Below, one piece after another: positions 12,675 through 24,043 of a stretch of DNA of 64,000 nucleotides (position 1 is its first letter; each line of letters opens with the position of its first letter). A program made the translations under genes and the position numbers. The notes under the pieces are model-generated. The model did no database searches and was not told the DNA's origin. It saw nothing but the letters and a program-made list of their open reading frames with translations. The stretch comes from Tragulus kanchil (Eukaryota; Chordata; Mammalia; Artiodactyla; Tragulidae): the NCBI GenBank assembly GCA_022376925.1, contig JAIOJX010000025.1, forward strand, positions 6,665,141 through 6,729,140, written 5' to 3'.

Positions 12675-15163
12675 AACACTCCCAAACTCATTCTATGAGG
12701 CCATCATTGCCCTGATACCATACTCAAAGATATCATATACAAAATGAAAATTACAGGCCAATATCACTGATGAACATGGATGCAAAAATCTTCAACAAAA
12801 TACTACCAAACTGAATCCAACAACACATTAAAAGAATCACACACCATGATCAAGTGGGATTTATCCAAGGAGGCAAGAGTTTTTCAATATCAGCAATTCA
12901 TACATTAAGATATACCACACCCATTTATGATAAAAAAAAAAACCCTCTCCAGATATTGAACACAGAGGGACTGTATCTCAAGATGATAAAGGTTATATAC
13001 AAAAAATCCACCATAAACATCATTGTCGATAGTTAAAAAATGAAAGCATTTCCTCTAAGATCAAGTAAAAGACAAGGATGTCCACTCTCACCACTTTTAT
13101 TCAACATAGTTTTGGAAGTCCCAGCCATGGCATTCAGACAAGAAAAAAATAAAAAGAATCCAAATTGGAAAAGAGGAAGTAAAACTGCCACTGTTTGCAG
13201 ATTACATTATACTACATAGAAAACCCTAAAATGCTACCAGAAAACTATTAGAGCTCAATGAATTTGGTAAAGTGGCAGAATATAAAATAAAGCACAGAAA
13301 TCTTGCATGCCTATACACTAAAAATGAAAGATCAAAACAAGAAATTAAAGGAACAATATCACTTACCATCATATCAAAATAATAAAATAGGAATAAGCCT
13401 ACATAAGGAGGGAAAGACCTGTACTCAGAAAATTATAAGATACTGTGAAAGGATGGTTGACACAAACAGATCAAAAGACATACCATACTCTTGGATTGGT
13501 AGAATTAATATTGTGAAAAAAATGACTGTACTTCCAAAGGCAACCTATGGATTCAACACAATCCCTATCAAATTATTTATGATTTTTTTTCACAGAATAA
13601 GAAAAAGAATTTTATAATTTGTATGGAAACACAAAAGACCTTGAACAGCTGAAGAAATCTTGAGAAAGAAAAACAAAGCTGAAGGCACTGAGTGCCCTGA
13701 CTTTAGATTATAATACAAAGCTACAGTCAGGAGCAACCTATGGATTCAACACAATCCCTATCACATTATGTATGATTTTTTTCACAGAATAAGAACAAAG
13801 AATTTTATAATTTGTATGGAGACACAAAAGACCTTAAACAGCTGAAGAAATCTTGAGAAAGAAAAAGCTGAAGGCATCGAGTACCCTGACTTTAGATTAT
13901 AATACAGAGCTACAGTCATCAAAACAGTATAGTAGTGACACAAAAACAGAAACATAGATCAATAGGAGAGAGTGTTAAGCCCAGAAATAAACCCAAGTCA
14001 ACTAATCTATGACAAAGGAGGCAAGAATATACAATGGAGAAAAGTGCTGCAGGCCAAAATTAAAAAACTCTTTCCAGATATTGAACACAGAGGGACTGTA
14101 TCTCAAGATGATAAAGGTTATATACAAAAAATCCACCATAAACATCATTGTCGATAGTTAAAAAATGAAAGCATTTCCTCTAAGATCAAGTAAAAGACAA
14201 GGATGTCCACTCTCACCACTTTTATTCAACATAGTTTTGGAAGTCCCAGCCATGGCATTCAGACAAGAAAAAAATAAAAAGAATCCAAATTGGAAAAGAG
14301 GAAGTAAAACTGCCACTGTTTGCAGATTACATTATACTACATAGAAAACCCTAAAATGCTACCAGAAAACTATTAGAGCTCAATGAATTTGGTAAAGTGG
14401 CAGAATATAAAATAAAGCACAGAAATCTTGCATGCCTATACACTAAAAATGAAAGATCAAAACAAGAAATTAAAGGAACAATATCACTTACCATCATATC
14501 AAAATAATAAAATAGGAATAAGCCTACATAAGGAGGGAAAGACCTGTACTCAGAAAATTATAAGATACTGTGAAAGGATGGTTGACACAAACAGATCAAA
14601 AGACATACCATACTCTTGGATTGGTAGAATTAATATTGTGAAAAAAATGACTGTACTTCCAAAGGCAACCTATGGATTCAACACAATCCCTATCAAATTA
14701 TTTATGATTTTTTTTCACAGAATAAGAAAAAGAATTTTATAATTTGTATGGAAACACAAAAGACCTTGAACAGCTGAAGAAATCTTGAGAAAGAAAAACA
14801 AAGCTGAAGGCACTGAGTGCCCTGACTTTAGATTATAATACAAAGCTACAGTCAGGAGCAACCTATGGATTCAACACAATCCCTATCACATTATGTATGA
14901 TTTTTTTCACAGAATAAGAACAAAGAATTTTATAATTTGTATGGAGACACAAAAGACCTTAAACAGCTGAAGAAATCTTGAGAAAGAAAAAGCTGAAGGC
15001 ATCGAGTACCCTGACTTTAGATTATAATACAGAGCTACAGTCATCAAAACAGTATAGTAGTGACACAAAAACAGAAACATAGATCAATAGGAGAGAGTGT
15101 TAAGCCCAGAAATAAACCCAAGTCAACTAATCTATGACAAAGGAGGCAAGAATATACAATGGA
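12675..15163 (+). mobile_element. L1 ORF2, plus strand, 5' half of an LTR-split copy
   Basis: L1 ORF2 text begins near 12675 (first copy near 11487) with the segment before the RT core and runs through RT and C-terminal regions. Frames at 13303-13617 and 14428-14742 translate to a degraded stretch of L1 ORF2 beyond the RT core. Much of it is doubled by duplication 3. It continues after the solo LTR at 15685 and ends near 18190. Confidence 0.9.
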
Positions 15164-15181
15164 GAAAAGTGCTGCAGGCCA
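12948..15181. repeat. Tandem duplication 3, period 1125 bp
   Basis: Copy 1 is 12948-14072 and copy 2 is 14073-15181. Both contain L1 ORF2. Copy 1 ends with the first 12 bases of the solo LTR that properly starts at 15170, so the duplicated state arose after the LTR inserted. Bases next to the junction (A-run, ACCCTCTCC against ACTCTTTCC) differ. Confidence 0.97.
13541..13926. repeat. 193-bp internal tandem duplication within L1
   Basis: CAACCTATGGATTCAACAC begins at 13541 and again at 13734. The two about 190-bp units carry the same L1 sentence with several substitutions and small indels, so this duplication is older than the about 1.1 kb ones. It is carried twice, recurring at about 14666-15051. 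Confidence 0.9.
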
Positions 15182-15678
15182 TAAAGAAAGGCCTGTTAGA
15201 AAAGCAAGGCCACAAAGAAGGGCCTGGTAGAAAAACAGGAGCACTTGTTTACAGCTCCTAAAAGCTCTGAACCATAACCAGAGACTTGGGCAGCCATCTC
15301 AGGGCATGGGATCTGGGACTTCTCAGCAGGGACTTAGGAACGCAGGGTCACACATACATCAGAATGCCGGTTTATGCACCTGCTGTCTGTATCAGTGACC
15401 TCCCCGTGAGATACAGCCTCGCCCAAGAAACTGGGCATGGGTGTAAAGATAATTGATTAGGTTGTTTTGATGGTATCTATCTTGTACACGCATGGCTGCA
15501 GCTTTTCTGTAATCAATCACTGACTCCCCGATTCCCTACGTTCTTTCTATAAAAAGAACATGAGAATTAGGGAAACGACCTTCAGTCCAAGAGACTACTG
15601 GCCCTCTGTCCCATGTCTTTGCAGAAGCTAACATGTCTGCGTCTTTAATTTCGACCATCCGTGCTGAGAGCCATGGCA
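15170..15678 (+). mobile_element. Solo LTR of an endogenous retrovirus, 509 bp, 6-bp TSD
   Basis: The insert starts TGCTGCAGG, ends CCATGGCA and is bounded by the 6-bp direct repeat GAAAAG at 15164-15169 and 15679-15684. Removing it restores a continuous L1 sentence. TG...CA ends plus a 6-bp duplication fit a class II (ERVK-like) LTR, though length and sequence alone do not name the family. A TATA-like TATAAAAAG lies at 15548, placing U3 upstream. No internal retroviral genes are present, as expected after LTR-LTR recombination. Strand is inferred from the TATA box. Confidence 0.85.
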
Positions 15679-17823
15679 GAAAAGACAATCACTTCAATAA
15701 CTGGTGTTGAGAAAACTGGACAGTTACATGTAAAAGAATGAAATTAGAACATTTTCTAAACACCGTACACAAAAATAAACTCAAAATGGATTAAAGACCT
15801 AACTGCAAGACTGGATACCATAAAAATCTTAGAGGAAAACATAGGCAGAACAGTCTTTGATATAAATTGTAACAAGTTTTTTTTTGATTCACCCCCTAGA
15901 GTAACGAAAATAGAAATAAAAATAAATGGGATCTAATTAAACTTAATAAAACCACAAACAAAAAGATAATCCACAAAATGGGAGAAAATATTTGCAAATG
16001 AATCAACTGACAAGGGATTAATCTCCAAAATATATAAATAGCACATGCAACTCAATATCAAAAAAACCAAACAATGTAATTTAATATGTAGGTGGATAAT
16101 CTTAACAGACGTTTACCCAAAGAAAATATACAGATGCACAAAAAGCACACAAAAGATGCTCAACATCACTAATTATCAGAGAAATGAAAACTGCAATGAG
16201 GTATTACCTGACAACAGTCAGAATGGCAGCAATAATCAAAAAGTCTACACACAATAAACACCAGAGAGGGTGTGGAGAAAAGGTAACCCTCCTACATTGT
16301 TGGTGTGAATGGAAATTGGTAGAGCCACTGTGGGTAATTTATTAAACTTAGACCTACTATATGACCCTGCAGTCCTACTCTTGGGAGATATAACCAGAAA
16401 AGAACATAGTTCAAAAAGATACATGCACCCTAATGTTCACTGTATCACTATTTACATTAGCTAAGACATAGAAGCAATGTAAATGTCCATTAAAACAGGA
16501 ATGAATAAAGATGTGGTACATATACACAATGGAATATTATTTCATTGTGAAAATGAATGAAATAATGTCATTTGGAGAACTGTGGATGCAGGAATGCCGG
16601 TTTATGCCTGCTGTCTGTTCCAGTGACCTCCCTCCTGAGATACGGCCTCCCCCAAGAAACTGGGCATGGGTATAAAGATAACTGATAAGCTTGTTTTGAT
16701 AGTATCTGCCTTGTACGTGCATGGCTGCAGCTTTTCTGTAATCAATCACTGACTCCCTGATTCCCTACATTCTTTCTAAATCTCAATAAAAAGGACATGA
16801 GAATTAGGGAAACGACCTTCAGTCCAAGAGACTACTGGCCCTCTGTCCCATGTCTTTGCAGAAGCTAACATGTCTGCGTCTTTAATTTCGACCATCCGTG
16901 CTGAGAGCCATGGCAGAAAAGACAATCACTTCAATAACTGGTGTTGAGAAAACTGGACAGTTACATGTAAAAGAATGAAATTAGAACATTTTCTAAACAC
17001 CGTACACAAAAATAAACTCAAAATGGATTAAAGACCTAACTGCAAGACTGGATACCATAAAAATCTTAGAGGAAAACATAGGCAGAACAGTCTTTGATAT
17101 AAATTGTAACAAGTTTTTTTTTGATTCACCCCCTAGAGTAACGAAAATAGAAATAAAAATAAATGGGATCTAATTAAACTTAATAAAACCACAAACAAAA
17201 AGATAATCCACAAAATGGGAGAAAATATTTGCAAATGAATCAACTGACAAGGGATTAATCTCCAAAATATATAAATAGCACATGCAACTCAATATCAAAA
17301 AAACCAAACAATGTAATTTAATATGTAGGTGGATAATCTTAACAGACGTTTACCCAAAGAAAATATACAGATGCACAAAAAGCACACAAAAGATGCTCAA
17401 CATCACTAATTATCAGAGAAATGAAAACTGCAATGAGGTATTACCTGACAACAGTCAGAATGGCAGCAATAATCAAAAAGTCTACACACAATAAACACCA
17501 GAGAGGGTGTGGAGAAAAGGTAACCCTCCTACATTGTTGGTGTGAATGGAAATTGGTAGAGCCACTGTGGGTAATTTATTAAACTTAGACCTACTATATG
17601 ACCCTGCAGTCCTACTCTTGGGAGATATAACCAGAAAAGAACATAGTTCAAAAAGATACATGCACCCTAATGTTCACTGTATCACTATTTACATTAGCTA
17701 AGACATAGAAGCAATGTAAATGTCCATTAAAACAGGAATGAATAAAGATGTGGTACATATACACAATGGAATATTATTTCATTGTGAAAATGAATGAAAT
17801 AATGTCATTTGGAGAACTGTGGA
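15350..17823. repeat. Tandem duplication 4, period 1237 bp, chimeric start
   Basis: Copy 1 is 15350-16586 (LTR 3' two-thirds plus L1). Copy 2 is 16591-17823. From about 16800 on, the copies are identical. The first about 210 bp of copy 2 instead match copy 1 with many substitutions and indels, as if taken from a different LTR of the same family. Confidence 0.93.
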
Positions 17824-18192
17824 CATACCTAAAGATTGTCATTTTAAGTGAAGTCAGACAGGAGGAAAAATATCATGTGATATATATTATATGTGGAATC
17901 TAAAAAAGGGTACAAATTATCTACAAAACATGAATATAATTACATATGTAAAGAACAAAGTCATGCCTACCAAAAGGGAAGGAGTGCGGAAGGGAGAAAT
18001 TGGGAGATTGCCATAAACACAATTATATATAAGATAGATAATAAGAACCAGCTGTGTAACACAGGGAACCTACTCAATACTCTGTAATGGCCTACATGGG
18101 AAAAGAGTGGATATATGTATAGGTGTAACTGATTCACTTTGCTTACAATGGATACTTACAAACAACATTGTAAGTCAGCCATACTCCAATAA
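15679..18192 (+). mobile_element. L1 ORF2 C-terminus and 3' end, plus strand
   Basis: Continues the L1 interrupted by the solo LTR, through the C-terminal ORF2 sentences to an L1 3' end with an A run at 18188-18208. Doubled in part by duplication 4. The frames at 16045-16257 and 17282-17494 are degraded ORF2. Confidence 0.88.
16591..16915 (+). mobile_element. Partial second LTR copy, chimeric
   Basis: Corresponds to 15361-15678 of the solo LTR but differs in its first about 210 bases. The TATA region reads CTAAATCTCAATAAAAAGG instead of CTATAAAAAGAACATG. It has no 5' end and no 5' target-site copy; L1 text runs straight into it. Confidence 0.88.
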
Positions 18193-18284
18193 AATTAAAA
18201 AAAAAAAAGCAATAGCCAATATGTGGAATCAGCCTAAATGTCCATCAGCAGATGAATGGATAAAGAAGATAAAATATCTATTTA

Positions 18285-18345
18285 TCTATACATATATATA
18301 TATATGTACATATATATATATCGAGAGAGAGAGAGAGAGAGAGAT
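18285..18345. repeat. (TA)n(GA)n microsatellite
   Basis: TA/TATG steps followed by a GA run of about 12 units. The second copy at about 19273-19335 is one GA unit longer. Confidence 0.93.
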
Positions 18346-18374
18346 GATTACTCAGCCATAAAAAATGAAAAATG

Positions 18375-18713
18375 GGGCTTCCCTGATATTTCAGTGGAAA
18401 AGAGTTCACCTGCCAACGCAGGAGACATGGGTTCAACCCCTAACCTGGGAAGATCCCACGTGCCGTGAAGCAACTAAGCCTGTGAGCCACAACTATTGAG
18501 CCTGTGCTCTAGAGACTCAGAGATAAAACTATTGAGCCCATGTGCCACAACTACTGAAACTCATGTGCCCTAGAGCCCAAGTTCCACAACAAGAGAAGTC
18601 ACTGCAACAAGAAGCCTGTTCACCTCAACTAGAGAGTAGCCTCTGCAACTAGAGAAGACCTGTGACAGCAGTGAAAACCCAGAATAGCCAAAAATAAATA
18701 AATAAATTTTTTA
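18375..18713 (+). mobile_element. CHR-type tRNA-derived SINE (classic form)
   Basis: A GGGCTTCCCTGATATTTCAG head, a GGGTTCAACCCC B-box region, then the repeated GAGCC...CACAACTA body of cetartiodactyl CHR SINEs, ending in AATAAATAAATAAATT. Its body differs from that of the CpG-rich SINEs elsewhere in this window. The second copy is 19365-19708. Confidence 0.9.
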
Positions 18714-19364
18714 AAAATGAAAAATACCATTCTTCTTTCATTTCATGAACCCAGAGATTACCATATAAAGTAAATCAAACAAACACAAATACCATATGAT
18801 ATCACTATGTTAGTAATAGCACTATGTTAGTGACATGTGAATTCTAAAAAATATGATGCAAAGGAAGTTATTTACAAAACAATAAATTTGCAGACATAGA
18901 AAACAAACTTATGGTTAACAAAGTTGACAATGAGTTGACAGAGAAAGATGAGTTTGGGATTAATATATATGCATGGCTATAGGTAAAATGTCAACAAGAG
19001 TCTACTGTATAGCACATGGAACTATATTCAGTATCTTGTAATTACCTATCAGTAAAAGAATCTGATAAAATATACACATGTGTGTACCTATAACTCAACA
19101 TATAACCATATATAAAACAGAATCACTTTGCTACACATCTGAAATTAAAACAACATTGTAAGTCAGCCATACTCCAATAAAATTAAAAAAAAAAAAGCAA
19201 TAGCCAATATGTGGAATCAGCCTAAATGTCCATCAGCAGATGAATGGATAAAGAAGATAAAATATCTATTTATCTATACATATATATATATATGTACATA
19301 TATATATATCGAGAGAGAGAGAGAGAGAGAGAGATGATTACTCAGCCATAAAAAATGAAAAATG

Positions 19365-19708
19365 GGGCTTCCCTGATATTTCAGTGGAAAAGAGTTCACC
19401 TGCCAACGCAGGAGACATGGGTTCAACCCCTAACCTGGGAAGATCCCACGTGCCGTGAAGCAACTAAGCCTGTGAGCCACAACTATTGAGCCTGTGCTCT
19501 AGAGACTCAGAGATAAAACTATTGAGCCCATGTGCCACAACTACTGAAGCCCATGTGCCCTAGAGCCCAAGTTCCACAACAAGAGAAGTCACTGCAACAA
19601 GAAGCCTGCTCACCTCAACTAAAGAGTAGCCCCCACTCCCTGCAACTAGAGAAGCACCTGTGGCAGCAGTGCAAACCCAGAACAGACAAAAATACATAAA
19701 TAAATTTT
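19365..19708 (+). mobile_element. CHR-type SINE, second copy with private differences
   Basis: Same position within duplication 5 as 18375-18713. The 3' third differs, with CCCCCACTCCC inserted after GAGTAG, and several substitutions, while DNA outside the SINE is the same. Confidence 0.9.
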
Positions 19709-20414
19709 TTAAAAATGAAAAATACCATTCTTCTTTCATTTCATGAACCCAGAGATTACCATATAAAGTAAATCAAACAAACACAAATACCATATGATAT
19801 CACTATGTTAGTAATAGCACTATGTTAGTGACATGTGAATTCTAAAAAATATGATGCAAAGGAAGTTATTTACAAAACAATAAATTTGCAGACATAGAAA
19901 ACAAACTTATGGTTAACAAAGTTGACAATGAGTTGACAGAGAAAGATGAGTTTGGGATTAATATATATGCATGGCTATAGGTAAAATGTCAACAAGAGTC
20001 TACTGTATAGCACATGGAACTATATTCAGTATCTTGTAATTACCTATCAGTAAAAGAATCTGATAAAATATACACATGTGTGTACCTATAACTCAACATA
20101 TAACCATATATAAAACAGAATCACTTTGCTACACATCTGAAATTAACACAATATTGTAAATTAACTATACCTCAATTCTAAAATGGTTTTTTAAAAAAGG
20201 GTAGTCAATATTAGTAATCATCAGAAAAATATAAATCAAAACACTGAGATATCACTCCACTCCTGTTAGAATTACTAATCATGAAAAAGACAAAAAAATA
20301 ACAAGTGCTGACAAGAGTACAGTTACTGGAGGGGGGGGGATTGTAAACTAGTACAAAAACTATGGAAAATCATATGGACTTTCCTCAGAAAGAATCAATA
20401 AGACTACCATGTGA

Positions 20415-20990
20415 TCATTTTCATGCTCAAGGTGTTCTCAAGGCAAGAATGCTGATGTGGTTTGCCATTCCCTTCTTCAGTGGACCACGTCTGATCAGAA
20501 CTGGACATGGAAAAATGGACCAGTTTCAAATTGGGAAAGGAGTACATCAAGGCTGTATATTGTCACCCTGCTTATTTAACTTAGATGCAGAGTACATCAT
20601 ATGAAGTGCCAGTCTGGATGAAGCACAAGCAGAAGTCAAGATTGCCAGGAGAAATATCAATAACTTCAGATATGCAGATGACACCACCCATGGGGCAGAA
20701 AGTAAAGAGGAACTAAAGAGTCTGTTGATGAGAGTTAAAGAAGAGAATGAAAAAGCTGGCTTAAAACTCAACATTCACACAACAATCAAAAAAACAAAGA
20801 TCATGGCATCTGGACCTATCACTTCATGGCAAATAGATGGGCAAACAATGAAAACAGTGACAGACTTTATTTTTTTTGGCTCCAATATTACTGGGGATGG
20901 TGACTGCAGCCAGGAAATTTAAGGATACTTGCTTGCTGGAAGAAAAGCTATGACTAACTTAAACAGCATATTAAAAAGCAGAGACTCTGA
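20415..20990 (+). mobile_element. BovB (RTE) reverse-transcriptase fragment
   Basis: The translation contains HQGCILSPCLFNL, an RT block, and further on the catalytic box YADDT (codons from 20671). A TGA just after the first block breaks the frame, so this is a dead copy. The upstream end joins L1-like text near 20400. Downstream, the C-terminal BovB sentence stops near 20990. The same fragment appears at 21504-22080 and, from the YADD region on, at 22914-23215. Confidence 0.92.
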
Positions 20991-21503
20991 GACAAAAATT
21001 CTAGTGAATTTGAGAGGCATATAGAAAAATGGCAGAGGAGCAGAGAAGTGACACAGGGAAAAGAAGGCAGCCGATAAGTGATATAATTAAGTCAGCTACT
21101 GTACCATAACTATATCAGTATCTTGTAATTACCTATCAGTAAAAGAATCTGATAAAATATACACATGTGTGTACCTATAACTCAACATATAACCATATAT
21201 AAAACAGAATCACTTTGCTACACATCTGAAATTAACACAATATTGTAAATTAACTATACCTCAATTCTAAAATGGTTTTTTAAAAAAGGGTAGTCAATAT
21301 TAGTAATCATCAGAAAAATATAAATCAAAACACTGAGATATCACTCCACTCCTGTTAGAATTACTAATCATGAAAAAGACAAAAAAATAACAAGTGCTGA
21401 CAAGAGTACAGTTACTGGAGGGGGGGGGATTGTAAACTAGTACAAAAACTATGGAAAATCATATGGACTTTCCTCAGAAAGAATCAATAAGACTACCATG
21501 TGA

Positions 21504-22080
21504 TCATTTTCATGCTCAAGGTGTTCTCAAGGCAAGAATGCTGATGTGGTTTGCCATTCCCTTCTTCAGTGGACCACGTCTGATCAGAACTGGACATGGA
21601 AAAATGGACCAGTTTCAAATTGGGAAAGGAGTACATCAAGGCTGTATATTGTCACCCTGCTTATTTAACTTAGATGCAGAGTACATCATATGAAGTGCCA
21701 GTCTGGATGAAGCACAAGCAGAAGTCAAGATTGCCAGGAGAAATATCAATAACTTCAGATATGCAGATGACACCACCCATGGGGCAGAAAGTAAAGAGGA
21801 ACTAAAGAGTCTGTTGATGAGAGTTAAAGAAGAGAATGAAAAAGCTGGCTTAAAACTCAACATTCACACAACAATCAAAAAAACAAAGATCATGGCATCT
21901 GGACCTATCACTTCATGGCAAATAGATGGGCAAACAATGAAAACAGTGACAGACTTTATTTTTTTTGGCTCCAATATTACTGGGGATGGTGACTGCAGCC
22001 AGGAAATTTAAGGATACTTGCTTGCTGGAAGAAAAGCTATGACTAACTTAAACAGCATATTAAAAAGCAGAGACTCTGAG
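21504..22080 (+). mobile_element. BovB RT fragment, second copy
   Basis: Copy of 20415-20990 made by duplication 6, with the same stop after the RT block and the same YADDT box. Not an independent insertion. Confidence 0.92.
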
Positions 22081-22312
22081 ACAAAAAATTTTAGTGAATT
22101 TGAGAGGCATATAGAAAAATGGCAGAGGAGCAGAGAAGTGACACAGGGAAAAGAAGGCAGCCGATAAGTGATATAATTAAGTCAGCTACTGTAATTGGGG
22201 ACCGAATATGTTTCTCATGGAAAACTACCTTGGAATAGTGGGAAAAAACACATTATAGAGCTGGCCAATCAGAGAGGCAAGGGGGTCTAATTATTTGCAT
22301 ACCAATTGCAAT

Positions 22313-22545
22313 CGGACTCAGGTAGCACTAGTGGTAAAGAACCCACCTGCCAATGTAGGAGACACAGGTCAGATCCTTGGGTTGGGAAGATCACCTGGAG
22401 AAGGAAATGGCAACCCACTCTAGTATTCTTGCCTGGAAAATCCCATGGACAGAGAGGCCTGGTGCAATACAGTCTATGGGGTCCCAAAAAGTAGAACAAG
22501 ACTGAGCACCCAAACACAAGACACACAACATCAGTCAGTGACTGA
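22313..22545 (+). mobile_element. Bov-tA SINE
   Basis: Has the GTGGTAAAGAACCCACCTGC head, the GGAGAAGGAAATGGCAACCC body and a CAAGACTGAGCACCCAA 3' end. The B box is degraded (AGGTCAGATCC). A second copy lies at 23447-23679 in duplication 7. Confidence 0.93.
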
Positions 22546-22913
22546 GAGCTGCTGAAATGAGTGTTTTAGTTTCCCAGCATTTTTAGGCTATTAAAAGATA
22601 ATTTGGAAAGTCTGTGGTTGGGGGGTACAGATAAAACAAGATTGCACAGACATGCATACATTGGCAGATGGAAGGAAGTGTATGGAACACATTGAAATGC
22701 TATGGTCCAGGGAATATGGTCACAATCTTGACAGATTCCACTCCTCATGGCAGTGCATAGCATTTATCTACAGAGGGACTTCAGTCTCAGTGAAAAGCAT
22801 TTTATGTTCTGACCTCAGTGTCACTGGATTTAGTGATATTAAATATCAGAATCTAATTCGGGAGTAGAAAAGTGACATAGAAGAAAATGAACACGATCAA
22901 TACCACCGAGGAA

Positions 22914-23215
22914 ATGGGGCAGAAAGTAAAGAGGAACTAAAGAGTCTGTTGATGAGAGTTAAAGAAGAGAATGAAAAAGCTGGCTTAAAACTCAACATTC
23001 ACACAACAATCAAAAAAACAAAGATCATGGCATCTGGACCTATCACTTCATGGCAAATAGATGGGCAAACAATGAAAACAGTGACAGACTTTATTTTTTT
23101 TGGCTCCAATATTACTGGGGATGGTGACTGCAGCCAGGAAATTTAAGGATACTTGCTTGCTGGAAGAAAAGCTATGACTAACTTAAACAGCATATTAAAA
23201 AGCAGAGACTCTGAG
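22914..23215 (+). mobile_element. BovB fragment, third copy
   Basis: Starts just downstream of the YADD box, where duplication 7 begins, and repeats the C-terminal BovB sentence. Confidence 0.92.
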
Positions 23216-23446
23216 ACAAAAATTCTAGTGAATTTGAGAGGCATATAGAAAAATGGCAGAGGAGCAGAGAAGTGACACAGGGAAAAGAAGGCAGCCGATA
23301 AGTGATATAATTAAGTCAGCTACTGTAATTGGGGACCGAATATGTTTCTCATGGAAAACTACCTTGGAATAGTGGGAAAAAACACATTATAGAGCTGGCC
23401 AATCAGAGAGGCAAGGGGGTCTAATTATTTGCATACCAATTGCAAT

Positions 23447-23679
23447 CGGACTCAGGTAGCACTAGTGGTAAAGAACCCACCTGCCAATGTAGGAGACACA
23501 GGTCAGATCCTTGGGTTGGGAAGATCACCTGGAGAAGGAAATGGCAACCCACTCTAGTATTCTTGCCTGGAAAATCCCATGGACAGAGAGGCCTGGTGCA
23601 ATACAGTCTATGGGGTCCCAAAAAGTAGAACAAGACTGAGCACCCAAACACAAGACACACAACATCAGTCAGTGACTGA
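23447..23679 (+). mobile_element. Bov-tA SINE, second copy
   Basis: Duplicate of 22313-22545 with no difference noticed. Confidence 0.92.
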
Positions 23680-24043
23680 GAGCTGCTGAAATGAGTGTTT
23701 TAGTTTCCCAGCATTTTTAGGCTATTAAAAGATAATTTGGAAAGTCTGTGGTTGGGGGGTACAGATAAAACAAGATTGCACAGACATGCATACATTGGCA
23801 GATGGAAGGAAGTGTATGGAACACATTGAAATGCTATGGTCCAGGGAATATGGTCACAATCTTGACAGATTCCACTCCTCATGGCAGTGCATAGCATTTA
23901 TCTACAGAGGGACTTCAGTCTCAGTGAAAAGCATTTTATGTTCTGACCTCAGTGTCACTGGATTTAGTGATATTAAATATCAGAATCTAATTCGGGAGTA
24001 GAAAAGTGACATAGAAGAAAATGAACACGATCAATACCACCGA

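Larger units (their letters stand above)
10391..12768. repeat. Tandem duplication 2, period 1190 bp
   Basis: Copy 1 is 10391-11580 and copy 2 is 11581-12768. The unit begins 22 bp inside a Bov-tA SINE and ends inside an L1 ORF2 sentence, so it respects neither element. Both ends share ACTG. The only difference I find is a C-run in the poly-T/C tract (10848 against 12037), two bases shorter in copy 2. Confidence 0.97.
18163..20146. repeat. Tandem duplication 5, period 988-998 bp
   Basis: Copy 1 is 18163-19150 and copy 2 is 19151-20146. Flanking L1 text is nearly identical in both. Most differences fall inside the CHR SINE (several substitutions and a small insertion in its 3' third), plus one GA step in the microsatellite. 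Confidence 0.95.
18193..20195 (+). mobile_element. L1 3'-end fragments, plus strand
   Basis: Segments on both sides of the CHR SINE match L1 3' ends: the dry-run of GAATGGATAAAGAAGAT before it, and the sentence ending in CTATACCTCAATTCTAAAAT near 20160 after it. They are non-coding and partly doubled. Confidence 0.8.
20027..22193. repeat. Tandem duplication 6, period 1089 bp
   Basis: Copy 1 is 20027-21103 and copy 2 is 21116-22193. Bases 21104-21115 form a short degraded bridge that partly recalls the proper upstream text. CTACTGTA occurs at both ends. Content: L1 tail, L1 fragment and BovB RT. The copies differ near 20998/22086 in an A run and neighbouring base. Confidence 0.95.
21779..24043. 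repeat. Tandem duplication 7, period 1135 bp
   Basis: Copy 1 is 21779-22909 and copy 2 is 22914-24043, with GGAA between. It starts inside the BovB fragment already doubled by duplication 6, so that BovB tail occurs three times (20690, 21779 and 22914). It also holds a Bov-tA and about 350 bp of unclassified DNA. Confidence 0.95.

Noticed and set aside
20415..20990. Active BovB reverse transcriptase
   Set aside because: YADD is present, but a stop follows the first RT block and the element is truncated at both ends.
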